From Agarophyton chilense (taxonomy: Eukaryota > Rhodophyta > Florideophyceae > Gracilariales > Gracilariaceae): a DNA stretch of 64,000 nucleotides. The DNA is taken from NCBI GenBank assembly GCA_030374765.1, contig JARGXX010000117.1, positions 930,001 through 994,000 of the forward strand, written 5' to 3'. The notes under the pieces are model-generated. The model did no database searches. It was not told the DNA's origin and worked only from the letters and a program-made list of their open reading frames with translations. Each line of letters begins with the position of its first letter. Position 1 is the stretch's first letter. The position numbers and the translations under genes were made by a program. Shown piece after piece: positions 9,049-18,511 of the stretch.

Positions 9049-9930
9049 CTAGTACTTCGGTGTGGTATCTACGCAAAGCAGCTTTTCAGCAACAATCAGT
9101 TGTGTTTGCGTAAGTTTGCAGAGATATGCGACCATCAGCAGATCGCGCATGTTGTCACCAAATAACCTTTCGAAATCAGATGCATTCATCCTTGGCACCA
9201 TTGTCAACGTTTCCGCCAAAAATCTTCCGGTTGTAACATCGCCTTCTATCTCTCCAGCGACAACGGCATCCACATTTTTTCCGATAGTATCCAATAGGTC
9301 TAAGAGCCTTTCCATAGATTTCTGAAGGTTTTCGATTTCGGAAGCCATAACAGGGGACGAGAGATCACCTTCCTCCCTTCGTCTGTTCTTGAAAAGGACG
9401 TCGAGACCTACCTTTTCTGCTTTCTCTGGTTTCATGCAAACAGGAATGGAGCGGAATTCGGAACTCAGAGCAAGCTCATCGATCTTGTACGCGGTTGAAA
9501 CAAAGGCACTCATATCAAATCGGTCGCTAGACAACTCAGCATCCACTAATAAATGGACTGGATTTACACACTCCCGTCCATAAAATTCATGAATGATGAC
9601 AGACTTAAGATCCGTCTCAGTTCCAGTAGCGTACCATCCAACAAGCTCCTCTGCTGAGTTCACCCTGTTGTGAAGGCCGTACATATTGTTATTGTAGTCT
9701 GTATCCACTGCGACTTCTTCACCGTTTTCAGAATGTGGTAATGGAAAAGAATCAGTTACGTATACAGTGCCTGATGCAGTGAATCGTCCCAACAACGTCC
9801 CAATCACTCGCTTTTTCCCCTCTGTCCGGCGAATGAAATGATCTAATACATTGAATAGGACAACTGGAGAAACCTGAACCTCACGAACTCCGCTATCCTC
9901 TCCGCCAAGGAAGATATCGGTTGACTCCAT
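9049..9930 (-). CDS. EIF3F: translation initiation factor eIF3 subunit f (MPN protein)
   Basis: A 293-residue protein starting at the ATG at 9928-9930. The N-terminal MPN domain starts with VQVSPVVLFNVLDHF, then RVIGTLLGRF, DTDYNNNMYGLH, VGWYATG and VIHEFYGRECVNPVHL, which follows human eIF3f segment by segment. The residues of the JAMM zinc site (HxH and the distal Asp) are not complete, as is normal for eIF3f, which is a structural subunit. The C-terminal half (after about residue 190) is the helical region that packs in the eIF3 PCI-MPN core, with LVAYLCKLTQTQ-like wording near the end. It acts in the cytosol in 43S pre-initiation complex assembly. Length fits the family. Intronless. Confidence 0.92.
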   Translation of the reverse strand: MESTDIFLGGEDSGVREVQVSPVVLFNVLDHFIRRTEGKKRVIGTLLGRFTASGTVYVTDSFPLPHSENGEEVAVDTDYNNNMYGLHNRVNSAEELVGWYATGTETDLKSVIIHEFYGRECVNPVHLLVDAELSSDRFDMSAFVSTAYKIDELALSSEFRSIPVCMKPEKAEKVGLDVLFKNRRREEGDLSSPVMASEIENLQKSMERLLDLLDTIGKNVDAVVAGEIEGDVTTGRFLAETLTMVPRMNASDFERLFGDNMRDLLMVAYLCKLTQTQLIVAEKLLCVDTTPKY

Positions 9931-10518
9931 TTTGGGTGGGTAAGCCTAGAAACCAAGGCCCTCTCTTCTGACTCAGTTGACTAGCGCTCTCTTCTTCCTT
10001 CTTTTTCCTTCGCCAATGTGTCTCGATTCAGTGAAGCACTGCCCAGACCAAGCTGTAGCGAATAGAAATGATATGCGAAGCTAGGATGATCCGAATTCGA
10101 TACACCAGTAGCGACGCCGGACGTCGCCTGCAGAATGGTTGGTGGTTTTCGACACAAATAGCGTAATGGTTTATCACAGATAAATCACTGAAATCCACGT
10201 GTAGACATGTGTGACCCTTGTGGACCAGCTCGGGGTCAACGTCTTCAAGCCCGATACCACAGCTACAAACCGAGTGGTGAATGTTGTCCGATCGGTCCGG
10301 ACCACGAGCGGCCATGGCCAGCTCCAAGCCAGCTAGGAGGAGAACGACCACCAAACAAATTGGCACCAATGCATCGTGGTACCACATCAACCTCCGCACT
10401 GCTCTTTCTGCTCCCCTTTTAACTTCATTTCTCGAGTGAACGCGTTCAACACACAAACGACGCGGGATCGAGGAGCCCCTCCTTTTCGCCTACTCCGTTC
10501 TCCGAAATTTCTCACACA
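9931..10518. promoter_or_regulatory. divergent promoter region, with a doubtful small reading frame at 10028-10456 (-)
   Basis: 588 bp between the starts of eIF3f (-) and ATP synthase delta (+). On the minus strand 10028-10456 could encode 142 residues containing a hydrophobic stretch (LVPICLVVVLLLAGLELAMA) followed by a few cysteines. It might be a small membrane or secreted protein, but no family is recognised and it would leave only about 100 bp for the eIF3f promoter. I treat the stretch mainly as regulatory. Confidence 0.35.
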
Positions 10519-11217
10519 ATGCTTTCAAGAGCTGCATTGCTCCGACGGGCGCTTACATGTGCGTCACGATTTTCAGCACCGAGACGCATGTTTGCGGAAG
10601 AGGCTGTCGCTATCGATGGAAACAAGTTGAAGTTCAATTTCTTCTTGCCCCATGATACGATCAAGAATAATGCTGAGGTGGTATGTTCTTCTATGCGCCA
10701 TACACACCAACGTCGTGCAGCGTTTCTTTGCGATATGGACGCGCTAACATAATGCGCGATTATGAACATCTCCAACACAGGACATGGTAATCGTCCCAGC
10801 CTCGAGCGGTCTTATGGGTATATTACCTTCTCATGCGCCAACTGTTGCCCAACTGCGATCTGGCGTTGTCGAAGTGCATGATGGTGAGGACAAAGAAAGC
10901 TATTTTGTTTCTTCCGGTTTTGCTTTTGTTCATAAAGATCGCACAGATTTATGTGCTGTGGAAGCTGTCAAAGTAAGTTGCTGAGCAGTCGCTTGTGAAC
11001 ATTTACTGATCGACTGACTGAATCGATGGTTTGCCTTGTATGTTTGCACAACCGATCTGCTTCATAGTTGGATGATATCGATCCGGATGCTGTTTCGAAA
11101 GGACTCTCAGAATCAGAAGCTGCCGTCGCGTCAGCGAAGGACGACCTTGAGCGCGCTGAAGCGCAAATCGGTGTTGACGTATATATGGCTATGCAAGGTG
11201 CCTTAGCGATGAAGTAA
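10519..11217 (+). CDS. ATP5F1D: mitochondrial F1 ATP synthase delta subunit (bacterial epsilon homologue), three exons
   Basis: Exons 10519-10680, 10781-10972 and 11068-11217 give 167 residues. Intron 1 (10681-10780, 100 bp) starts GTATGT, holds a branch-like CTAAC at about 10743 and ends CAG; intron 2 (10973-11067, 95 bp) starts GTAAGT and ends TAG. Both are in phase 0. The N-terminus is rich in Arg, Ala and Ser with no acidic residues until residue 27, typical of a mitochondrial presequence. The spliced core reads ...NNAEV/DMVIVPASSG, then GILPSHAPTVAQL and VSSGFAFVH, the beta-sandwich of the family. A helical hairpin with EAAVASAKDDLERAEAQ closes it. It forms part of the rotor stalk in the ATP synthase. 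Three exons are notable in this intron-poor window. Confidence 0.9.
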
Positions 11218-11434
11218 ATGGGTCTTTTCAGATAGATATCAAGAAACTGTTGAGAAAATCATTTACAATTATACCTAAAGACTTTCAAGCAGCAGTACGA
11301 ACGACTCTGGAGAGTTGAGTTCTCGTTGGCATTTTGCAACAGTGCTTGGGTAGTTTCTAGCCGAGCACGCAGTGTTTGAGTTCGACAATGAACATGAGAA
11401 TGAGATGTTGTCAATGAGTGCGCCCTCTACCTTC

Positions 11435-11845
11435 TTAGTTGTAGAACAATTCGAGTCCTTGCCCATCCTTAATCTCGTAGTCTCTAGCATGTGGCACATA
11501 AACATTCACTAGCAATGTTATTACTTGATCTTCCGATTCGTTGAAATTCTCCGACTTATTTTGAAGGACGAGCATGGATGGTTACTTACGCAAGTGTGAT
11601 GTGATCTTTGTACACGATACTCGCCCTCTGAATCCGGAGTTTCTCCGCACGCGTTCCGGTGAGAGCAGCAACCAGCAATTTCAACTGGCCTATGGTGTCG
11701 TCTGGCTCGCATTTTACGCGAACTTTTTGTCCTGTAGTTCAAACCAAGAAATATCCTGAGATTAGTTCGAATCCTTTGATCCATGATGGGTATCTTTCTG
11801 AATTCATGACGTACCAAGCCGGTCGTTGAGTATGACTTCAATCAT
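11435..11845 (-). CDS. UBL5: ubiquitin-like modifier HUB1/UBL5, three exons
   Basis: Exons on the minus strand are 11845-11815, 11731-11590 and 11483-11435, 222 nt in all, giving 73 residues, exactly the family length. Introns (83 bp at 11732-11814, starting GTACGT and ending CAG; 106 bp at 11484-11589, starting GTAAGT and ending TAG) each split a Gly or Ala codon. The pieces read [11 protein letters not shown], then [15 protein letters not shown], then [19 protein letters not shown] and a terminal aromatic-Asn. These are diagnostic of HUB1/UBL5, which lacks the C-terminal di-Gly and binds Snu66/spliceosomal HIND motifs without being conjugated. The gene is hidden because its exons are only 31-142 bp. 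The reading of all splice sites is mine; cDNA would confirm it. Confidence 0.9.
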
Positions 11846-12427
11846 TCCCGGGTGGGTGAAAGAACGAATTCGTAGCACAAAATGAACAAATTTCTCAAGA
11901 TATGACGCCGAAATTGAGCTGTGTTGTTCTGAAGAATTCCTGGTAGAAGTTTCCGTATTCAAGATGAAGCAATGTGGTGCGTCAGACTGGTAAATTCTCA
12001 TATTCGTCTACAAGAACTGCTGTGACGGGGTAAAAAGGATAGGGTTAGATTGCTAATTGGTACAGTAGCAATCGATTACTAACAATTGCTAGGATTGCTA
12101 ACCCTTTGGAATAGTTCTGTTTTACCGAAGCCAAAATACGTGTATAAAAAAAAAGTGTTAATTCTAAAATACGTTCCAGCAGAACGCATCCAAGAATGAG
12201 ATGAGCTTCTTTGATGCGAGCTATCCTCATCCATCCACGGTCAGGTTCTCCGTTACAGGAAGAGGGAATTGGGAGTGTTGTAGTCATCACTATTGTGCAT
12301 CATCAGAAATTCTCGATCTTTGTCTTCCGTAACTGCGGGATCTTTCAACCAAAAGATCGAAGGTCCACCCCCATCGCACCAATAAGGAGCCTGTTTGTTT
12401 TCCACAGGGTTTCCGTATCAAAGGATC
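11846..12427. promoter_or_regulatory. divergent promoter region between HUB1 and PSMA6, possible 5' UTR intron
   Basis: 582 bp between divergent starts. Just before the PSMA6 start, a pyrimidine tract ends TTTGTTTTCCACAG at about 12407, which looks like a 3' splice site. A leader intron in PSMA6 is possible but the donor is not identified. Minus-strand frames here (11804-12001 and 12045-12290) have no recognisable content. Confidence 0.4.
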
Positions 12428-13183
12428 ATGAGTCGCGGAAGTAGTGCTGGTTACGATCGTCACATTACCATCTTCTCACCGGAGGGGAGATTGTTTCAGG
12501 TTGAATATGCTTTCAAGGCTGTTAAAGCTCCAGGCATAACATCCATTGCAGTACGAGGCAAAGATTCGGTATGTGCTGTTACGCAGAAGAAAGTGCCTGA
12601 CAAACTTATTGATCCAACATCGGTCACGTCAGCATTTCAACTTTCAGAGAATCACGGCTGCATTGCAACGGGCGTAATCACAGATGCAAAGGCAATGATA
12701 CAGAGAACGCGTTCAGAGGCGGCTGACTTTAAGTTTGACTACGCCTACGAAATCCCTGTGGAATATCTCGCCCGCCGCGTCGCTGACGAAAATCAGGTTT
12801 ATACCCAACACGCGTACATGCGCCCTCTCGGAGTATCCATGATCATCATGGGAATGGACGAAGAAGAAGGACCATCGCTCTTCAAATGCGACCCGGCCGG
12901 GCACTACGTTGGTTACAGAGCTTGCGCTGCAGGAGCGAAAGAACAAGAGGCTCTCAATTTTCTTCAGAACAAGTTCAAAACTAAGGAGGATGAAACACAG
13001 GTTGAGTTGTCGGAGGATGACACCGTTCAAACAGCGATCGCAGCCTTGCAGAACGTTCTTTCCGCCGATTTTAAACCTGAGGAAATCGAGGTCGCTGTGG
13101 TCTCTGAAAGAACACCGAAGTTTCATCTGTTGACAGCCAAAGAAGTCGAAGACCACCTTACCGCGTTGGCAGAAAGAGATTGA
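12428..13183 (+). CDS. PSMA6: 20S proteasome subunit alpha 1 (PSMA6 type)
   Basis: 251 residues from the ATG at 12428. An in-frame ATG at 12395 would add 11 residues, but the conserved PSMA6 N-terminus is [16 protein letters not shown], so the second start is chosen. The alpha-type signature [16 protein letters not shown] is at about residues 16-31, followed by [21 protein letters not shown] and the inner pattern [22 protein letters not shown] and the terminal ALAERD, all as in PSMA6. Alpha subunits form the outer rings that gate the proteolytic chamber and are not catalytic. Length (human 246) fits. Intronless coding region. Confidence 0.95.
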   Translation: MSRGSSAGYDRHITIFSPEGRLFQVEYAFKAVKAPGITSIAVRGKDSVCAVTQKKVPDKLIDPTSVTSAFQLSENHGCIATGVITDAKAMIQRTRSEAADFKFDYAYEIPVEYLARRVADENQVYTQHAYMRPLGVSMIIMGMDEEEGPSLFKCDPAGHYVGYRACAAGAKEQEALNFLQNKFKTKEDETQVELSEDDTVQTAIAALQNVLSADFKPEEIEVAVVSERTPKFHLLTAKEVEDHLTALAERD

Positions 13184-13409
13184 GAAATCACACGTCTGCG
13201 GAATAGAGTGGAACGTATTTCTTTCGATAATAACCAAGCTCACTATCTGTGCTTTATAACCTTGATCATTCGTTCTTTTCAAAGTTAAGTTCTGTTCAGA
13301 CCAAGCCATTAGAGACACACGACACGTAAACTTTGTGAGGACGTTTCAATTTTTATCGTATTCTAAGACGCCTCCCACGGTGATCATAATGATATCGAAA
13401 GAAAAGTCA

Positions 13410-14410
13410 TCACCCAGGGGCAGCCTTAGTAGTGTCACTTGTTGTCTTCTTAAGTCGGTCTCGCAGCTGCTTTCTAAAAGCACGCAAATTGTCGTAAGCA
13501 GCCTTCGGCATTTCTGAAACTCGATTTGGCTGGATTGCGCCTCCAAGATTGTCTCGATTTGCAGCAAAGACGGTTCTAACGCGATGATCAGATTCACCCC
13601 CAAAGAAATTTCGGCTACTCGGAAACACTGCTGTGCTCAGCGGCAAGGGGTTGCTCTTTTCTTTCTCTTTTCTGGGTGGGCTAGAGACATCCACGCTTGG
13701 AACAGGTTGAATTGCATTAAACCTTGGTATTGGTATTATATTCGATAAGCCCCCGGCTGCCATTCTTTGTAACAAATAAACAGCAAGCTGGCGAAAGGCT
13801 TCATCCAGCTCGGATTTTGTTGTTCTGGCACGTTGCAAACGTTCTTCTATTTCGGGTTCATTCGATTCATAAAATGGGGCAATACTTGTTTGGTATACAT
13901 GACATGATACTGGAAGACGACGACCGTAACAAAGAAGCACGAGTAGAGGTGCTCTCACAAATGATATTAGGATTTTTCCGTGAAACGGTGCAAGATAGAT
14001 ATGTAAGACTTGATAGATGAACTGGACGGCGCCATGCACAGCCCAGAAACGGACAAGAACTGGTGCCATCGACGGCCCTACTGAACCAGATCTCCTTTTC
14101 ATTATATACATAAATCTGTTGCTCTCGAAACGGCAGGAGTCAGAGATCGGATAGTTCAGCATCGCAAAGGCAATAAGAGATATAAAATGACTTACGTTCG
14201 ACTTAACATAGTGGAAATGAGTAAGAAACTGATAAGGTCGCACATTAGCGATAAACGTAGCATCGAGAACGCTTGGAAAACACTCGCTGGGACGGCGGGT
14301 AACATCCGGAAGGAGGAAATTGCGCTTTGCGGAATGCCAGCCTGTTGAGTCAGCGGAGACAACTTCGCTTCTGAATAGCCGGTCCCTCGATGGGGTGAAA
14401 ATGTCGACAT
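13410..14410 (-). CDS. REEP/HVA22 (TB2/DP1) family membrane-shaping protein, two exons
   Basis: Exon 1 runs 14410-14196 and exon 2 14115-13410, joined across an 80-bp intron (14116-14195, GTAAGT...CAG) that keeps the frame; about 306 residues. The start is uncertain: upstream in-frame ATGs exist to 14515. The core at about residues 95-165 follows the REEP pattern of a hydrophobic hairpin, then a Pro-Phe ahead of the next segment (YLAPFHGKILISFV, cf. FPFYYELKIAFV) and the tail VYQTSIAPFYESNEPEIEE, matching the family's 'LYRKFVHPTLSSKEKEID' region. A helix with many Arg and Glu and a basic C-terminus follow. The family bends ER membranes. The similarity is recognisable but divergent. Confidence 0.5.
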
Positions 14411-15000
14411 TTGCAGCAAAAATGCCTGTATTGGAGATAGGCTAGTCACTTGCATAACGCTATGCGTTTTCCGTTCACTGAAAAGATGATGATAGTGTTG
14501 AATATTACTTTGCACCGAGTAGAGGTGTTGATATTTGCTAATAAGCTCGTCTGGGAAATGAGAGTTGGACTTCGGATTAAATGGAAGCAGCCAATAACGA
14601 TAAGCAATGCGGCGCTAAATCCAATTGTGACAAATTATCCCCTTACCACCGTGAGAACCTTCATAAGTAGGAAGCCAACTAGCATATATATTCTACGGGG
14701 GTGGCCGTGAGGTTCGCGACTGAGATATCTACCCACCCTTGATACTCGGTTGAAACCTGATTCGCCTCGGTTGTCGACACACAATGCAAAATGATCAATA
14801 ACATATTTTACCATTAATTTCAAAGCGTTCGTTTTGGGAGTGGAGCTTAGGAAACAATCATCCAATCGTGCAGCCTAAGAAACATTCATCCAATCGTGCA
14901 GCCCAACTTCGCATTCTAGGTAAAGGTCAGTCTTGGCCCCCAAGTATCCGGTCGCTCCCACCTTGAAAGCCACCCGTTCCTCCCTCCCCCTTCCACGACA
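14411..15000. promoter_or_regulatory. divergent spacer before the kinase gene, with a 28-bp tandem duplication
   Basis: 590 bp between the REEP-like gene (-) and the kinase (+). It contains the tandem repeat described separately and a CT-rich leader just before the ATG at 15001 (CCTCCCTCCCCCTTCC), a pattern also seen ahead of other genes in this window. Confidence 0.45.
14848..14903. repeat. two tandem 28-bp copies upstream of the kinase gene
   Basis: Copy 1 at 14848-14875 and copy 2 at 14876-14903 share the core CATCCAATCGTGCAGCC and differ at a few positions near the left end (AGGAAACAAT versus AAGAAACATT). The block ends about 97 bp before the kinase ATG, so it could duplicate a regulatory site; CCAAT is inside each copy. 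Confidence 0.8.
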
Positions 15001-17919
15001 ATGCCGTCCGGTAGAAAAAGGTTCACTCGAATTGAGGATTTCTACATTCTTGAGACGCTAGGTGTTGGTTCCTTTGCGAAAGTGCGACTGGCAATTCACT
15101 GTGGAACTCATGAACGTTATGCGTGCAAAATTCTTGACAAGAGTTTTATCCGGCAACGTGACCAAAATCGCCACGTCAAGAACGAAATAGATTCTTTAGC
15201 TCGCCTAAACCATAAGAACGTAGTGCAATTGGTCGACGTTATAAACACTGCAAAGCGCATTTATATCATCATGGAACTCGTGTCTGGCGGAGAGCTCTTC
15301 GACGTAATAACCAAGAACAGATTATCAGAACCTCAAGTTCGCTTTTACTTCCACCAACTAGTAGAAGGCTTGCACTACTGCCACAGGCGAGGGGTCTTTC
15401 ACCGTGATCTCAAACTCGAAAATATACTGCTCTCTACTGAAGGAGTGGTTAAGATAACAGATTTCGGCCTGTCTCAGCTTTGGGCCGGCCAAGGCGATGG
15501 AATGGATTCTGTCAACAGTTCGTTTTTGTTAAGCACTCGATGTGGAAGCCCATTTTACGTCGCACCAGAAGTTGTACTTGTGAAAGAACAAAGATACTCC
15601 GGAGCCAAGGCCGATGCATGGGCATGCGGAATAATTCTCTACGTCCTTGCCGCTGGCTCACTGCCCTTTCATATGAAATTCTTTGAAATCCTTTCTAATG
15701 GGAACAATGCCGTCATGCTTCAAAAATTTATCCACGGAGGCATAAACTACCCTGAATCCTTTTCTGAAGAGCTGAGAGATCTTGTTAATCACTTGCTCGA
15801 GCTTGACCCAGACAAGAGATACGCTATGCCAGCTATAAAGAAACACCCATGGTTCAATGGTCCCAGAGATGATCCCGGTCGACATCGCTCGGAGCTTCCA
15901 CAATCACAACTACCTCAGGTTGTGGCCGCGAGCTTGGGAACTGTACCTTTGACGCAGTTGCACACGTCTCTCTCGCCAGAGAAGTCCGCCACGCTTTCCC
16001 TAGAGGACGAGCTTATGGAAACCAAAGACAGTCTCAATCTTGGAAAAAGAGTGGATTCATTTGAGGGAACCGCGCCAGCAGTCTTGCTTCCAATGGCCTC
16101 GCAATATAGTGATGCGCCAGAAGTAGAGAACACAACAAATGAACAGATAGAACCTAGTTTTGACATTCAACAAGAGTCGCACGGTGTTCGCTTCTTGGAG
16201 CCGAACGCAGGGGCAGCCGGCCAAGCTGAAATAGCGCATATTGTCCCAGGTTACATAAATGGCTTACAACAGATTTTCGAACCACAAGGAGGAGCAACTA
16301 TGGATATTGGAATGGCCTTCCACAGCAAGGCTCAAGCATCACAATACACCGAAAATAATGTGATTATACATAATTGGAACGTTCTCCCATACAACTTTGA
16401 AGTAGGGGAGTACATACATCTCTTGTCAAAAGAAAATGAAGAAAGAGCAGATGATAGGGATAAATTGCTCCGAACATACTCCTCGGAAGTTCGGACAGCT
16501 CGCTCTTTGAAGCCCACCACGCTACTGGAAAAGCCAAGATCAGAACCGGTTATGAAACCAATTCCACCATCCAACCGCAACGTTCATCCGTTTCAAAATC
16601 TGTCTAAAGAGTCAAAGGAAGGTACTGTGAGACAACAGTTATGGGAGCTTTCCATGAATCAGTGGTGGTCTAAACATGTTTCTGAACCTGAAGATGAGGA
16701 ACAGAAGAAGCATTGTAAGACGAGTGTCCAAGGCAGTCCTCTGAACTCTGCACATGTCGCGGGACAAGAAGACGACGATTACCACCTAGTTGGAGATTCT
16801 GTCGAATTTGAGTTGCCGAACAAAGTATTGAAAGATTTATGGACAGATGAAGCTATTTTTGGTTTGATTCATGATAACAGAGGTGGTATGCAAGTCGACC
16901 CCATGGCTCTTCACGCCAATGCTCAGAATCATTCGGTTCTCTCTGTGCTTAAAAAGTCATTTGAAAGTATCCCCGAAACGCGACCTTCCAAACCGATATC
17001 GCTTTCGCGTGCACCTGCGGAGGCAGACATTCTACCGCATCGAAAGGAACTGAATTCTTCAAGTACCGCGCTCCGAACAGGAGATTTCAAAGCCCATGCA
17101 GAGTCATCGCGCAATGAGTCAACAACAACGACTCAGTATTCAGGAAAAGGGAGCAGTCGATCTCCAGAGATTGAAAGACTACAGCTGACTGAAAAGGAGT
17201 CATTGGGCACTCGCTATCTGCAAGGATCCTCCTCGGGTCCGGGTCGGCGATTGCCATCTTCTCCCCGTACTCCTCGAAGCAACAAAGATTCGCGAAGATT
17301 TAGGAGCGGTCACTCAGTTGAAAGGGCCTTACTTGATGTGTCCGGTGGCTTTTCAGCTGACCAAGGCACTCTACGGGAAACACATTCGGCACATCAGAGT
17401 AAGCCGGAATCATTTTCAGTAAGACGCGTCCATGAGCAAGACCACGCTCTCGTGCTAAACCCTTTCATGTATGAGCTGATTCCTGGACCTCGAGTTTTGA
17501 TCCCACGAAAGAATCCGTTCGCGTTCTTATTCCCAGAGGGAAAGAGTTACAAGACGTTTTTTTCGAAGTTCAAGCACCAGAATAAGCCTCGGCGGCAACT
17601 GCAGTTTCACACGCTCTTAGAGCCAACGGCATGCAGAAGTATCTTAGAAGACGTGCTGAAAGATTACGGGTGCACGAAAATTGATAGCTCGAAAAAGTCA
17701 GACAATCGATATAGAATCAAGTGTAGCTCCACGGGAGAAACTGTTAATTCCGCGATTCTAACGGTTTTTAAAGTGGATAAAGGCCTAAGCGGTGTCCACT
17801 TCGAAAGCGATAGTAGTGACCCGCATTATCTTCAGGGAATGTATAGCGCAGTGACGAGAGGTTTTCGAGCGAAGGCAAGTTTGAACGTTAACTCCGAACG
17901 AGAGAGCAACGACGCGTAG
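15001..17919 (+). CDS. AMPK/CIPK-type Ser/Thr protein kinase with KA1-like C-terminus
   Basis: 972 residues. The kinase domain (about 11-286) has the Gly loop LGVGSFAKV, catalytic Lys in YACKIL (K43), HRDLKLEN (D136), DFGLS (D154) and a CGSPFYVAPE activation segment, all intact. HRDLKLEN and CGSPFYVAPE place it in the CAMK/SNF1 branch with AMPK, SnRK and CIPK. A 590-residue low-complexity region follows. Near the C-terminus, KNPFAFLFPEG (about residue 838) recalls the NAF motif of CIPKs, and the last about 100 residues (FHTLLEPTACRSILEDVLKD and ILTVFKVDKGLSGVHFE) fit the alpha-beta pattern of a KA1 domain. Whether it binds a CBL-like calcium sensor or phospholipids is not shown. It is far longer than plant CIPKs (about 450). 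Confidence 0.8.
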   Translation: MPSGRKRFTRIEDFYILETLGVGSFAKVRLAIHCGTHERYACKILDKSFIRQRDQNRHVKNEIDSLARLNHKNVVQLVDVINTAKRIYIIMELVSGGELFDVITKNRLSEPQVRFYFHQLVEGLHYCHRRGVFHRDLKLENILLSTEGVVKITDFGLSQLWAGQGDGMDSVNSSFLLSTRCGSPFYVAPEVVLVKEQRYSGAKADAWACGIILYVLAAGSLPFHMKFFEILSNGNNAVMLQKFIHGGINYPESFSEELRDLVNHLLELDPDKRYAMPAIKKHPWFNGPRDDPGRHRSELPQSQLPQVVAASLGTVPLTQLHTSLSPEKSATLSLEDELMETKDSLNLGKRVDSFEGTAPAVLLPMASQYSDAPEVENTTNEQIEPSFDIQQESHGVRFLEPNAGAAGQAEIAHIVPGYINGLQQIFEPQGGATMDIGMAFHSKAQASQYTENNVIIHNWNVLPYNFEVGEYIHLLSKENEERADDRDKLLRTYSSEVRTARSLKPTTLLEKPRSEPVMKPIPPSNRNVHPFQNLSKESKEGTVRQQLWELSMNQWWSKHVSEPEDEEQKKHCKTSVQGSPLNSAHVAGQEDDDYHLVGDSVEFELPNKVLKDLWTDEAIFGLIHDNRGGMQVDPMALHANAQNHSVLSVLKKSFESIPETRPSKPISLSRAPAEADILPHRKELNSSSTALRTGDFKAHAESSRNESTTTTQYSGKGSSRSPEIERLQLTEKESLGTRYLQGSSSGPGRRLPSSPRTPRSNKDSRRFRSGHSVERALLDVSGGFSADQGTLRETHSAHQSKPESFSVRRVHEQDHALVLNPFMYELIPGPRVLIPRKNPFAFLFPEGKSYKTFFSKFKHQNKPRRQLQFHTLLEPTACRSILEDVLKDYGCTKIDSSKKSDNRYRIKCSSTGETVNSAILTVFKVDKGLSGVHFESDSSDPHYLQGMYSAVTRGFRAKASLNVNSERESNDA

Positions 17920-18511
17920 TAGAAACAGCATTTCTACTGCAGTCCGCAGCTTATCATCAATCCTCTAAGCTAACACAGTCATGTAAACTTAATCTTCTTG
18001 CAAAACAACACCTTGCAGTGGTCGGTGAACACTTCAAGGAGGAAGGCTGACACTGACCTGACCTGATGCCATCATCGACGTGCTGCGCGCGTGCAACAAA
18101 TGCAGACGTGTGCAAATGCTTGCATCAAGATCAGGATTTCTTAGGAAGGGTGAGTGAGCACCTTAATTCAAACCGTTGCTTTCACAATTTTTTACGTGCT
18201 GAGCTGCGCAGCTCCTGCGATGCAAGCAGATTTGCAAGATGCACACGGATCGACGCGTCCATTGCTCAGAGAAAAAGTGCATGCAGTCTTTCGTTTAGTG
18301 CCTCATCGGTCAAGCGGGAATCCGTAGCAGTTCCGTCGCATGGGCAACCATCGCCTTCTCCCCCCAACCGTCGTCAACACACGTTCCCCTGAGCGCGCTC
18401 ACCTCGTCGCAAATCGCCTCGGCGTAGCACGTGCCAGCACACCGTTCTTCATGCCGCACTACACGGGCCCCGTTGTCAGTCGTATTTCTCCATCTGTTCC
18501 AAGAAGAGATT
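17920..18511. other. intergenic spacer between kinase and WD40 genes
   Basis: 592 bp between two genes on the plus strand, containing the kinase 3' UTR and the WD40 promoter. Reading frames of about 100 codons in it are rich in Cys and Ser and have no recognised motif. I see no RNA gene. Confidence 0.5.

Noticed and set aside
11764-11775. GTTCGAATCC-like sequence resembling a tRNA T-loop
   Set aside because: No flanking stems or acceptor arm; it lies inside HUB1 intron 1.
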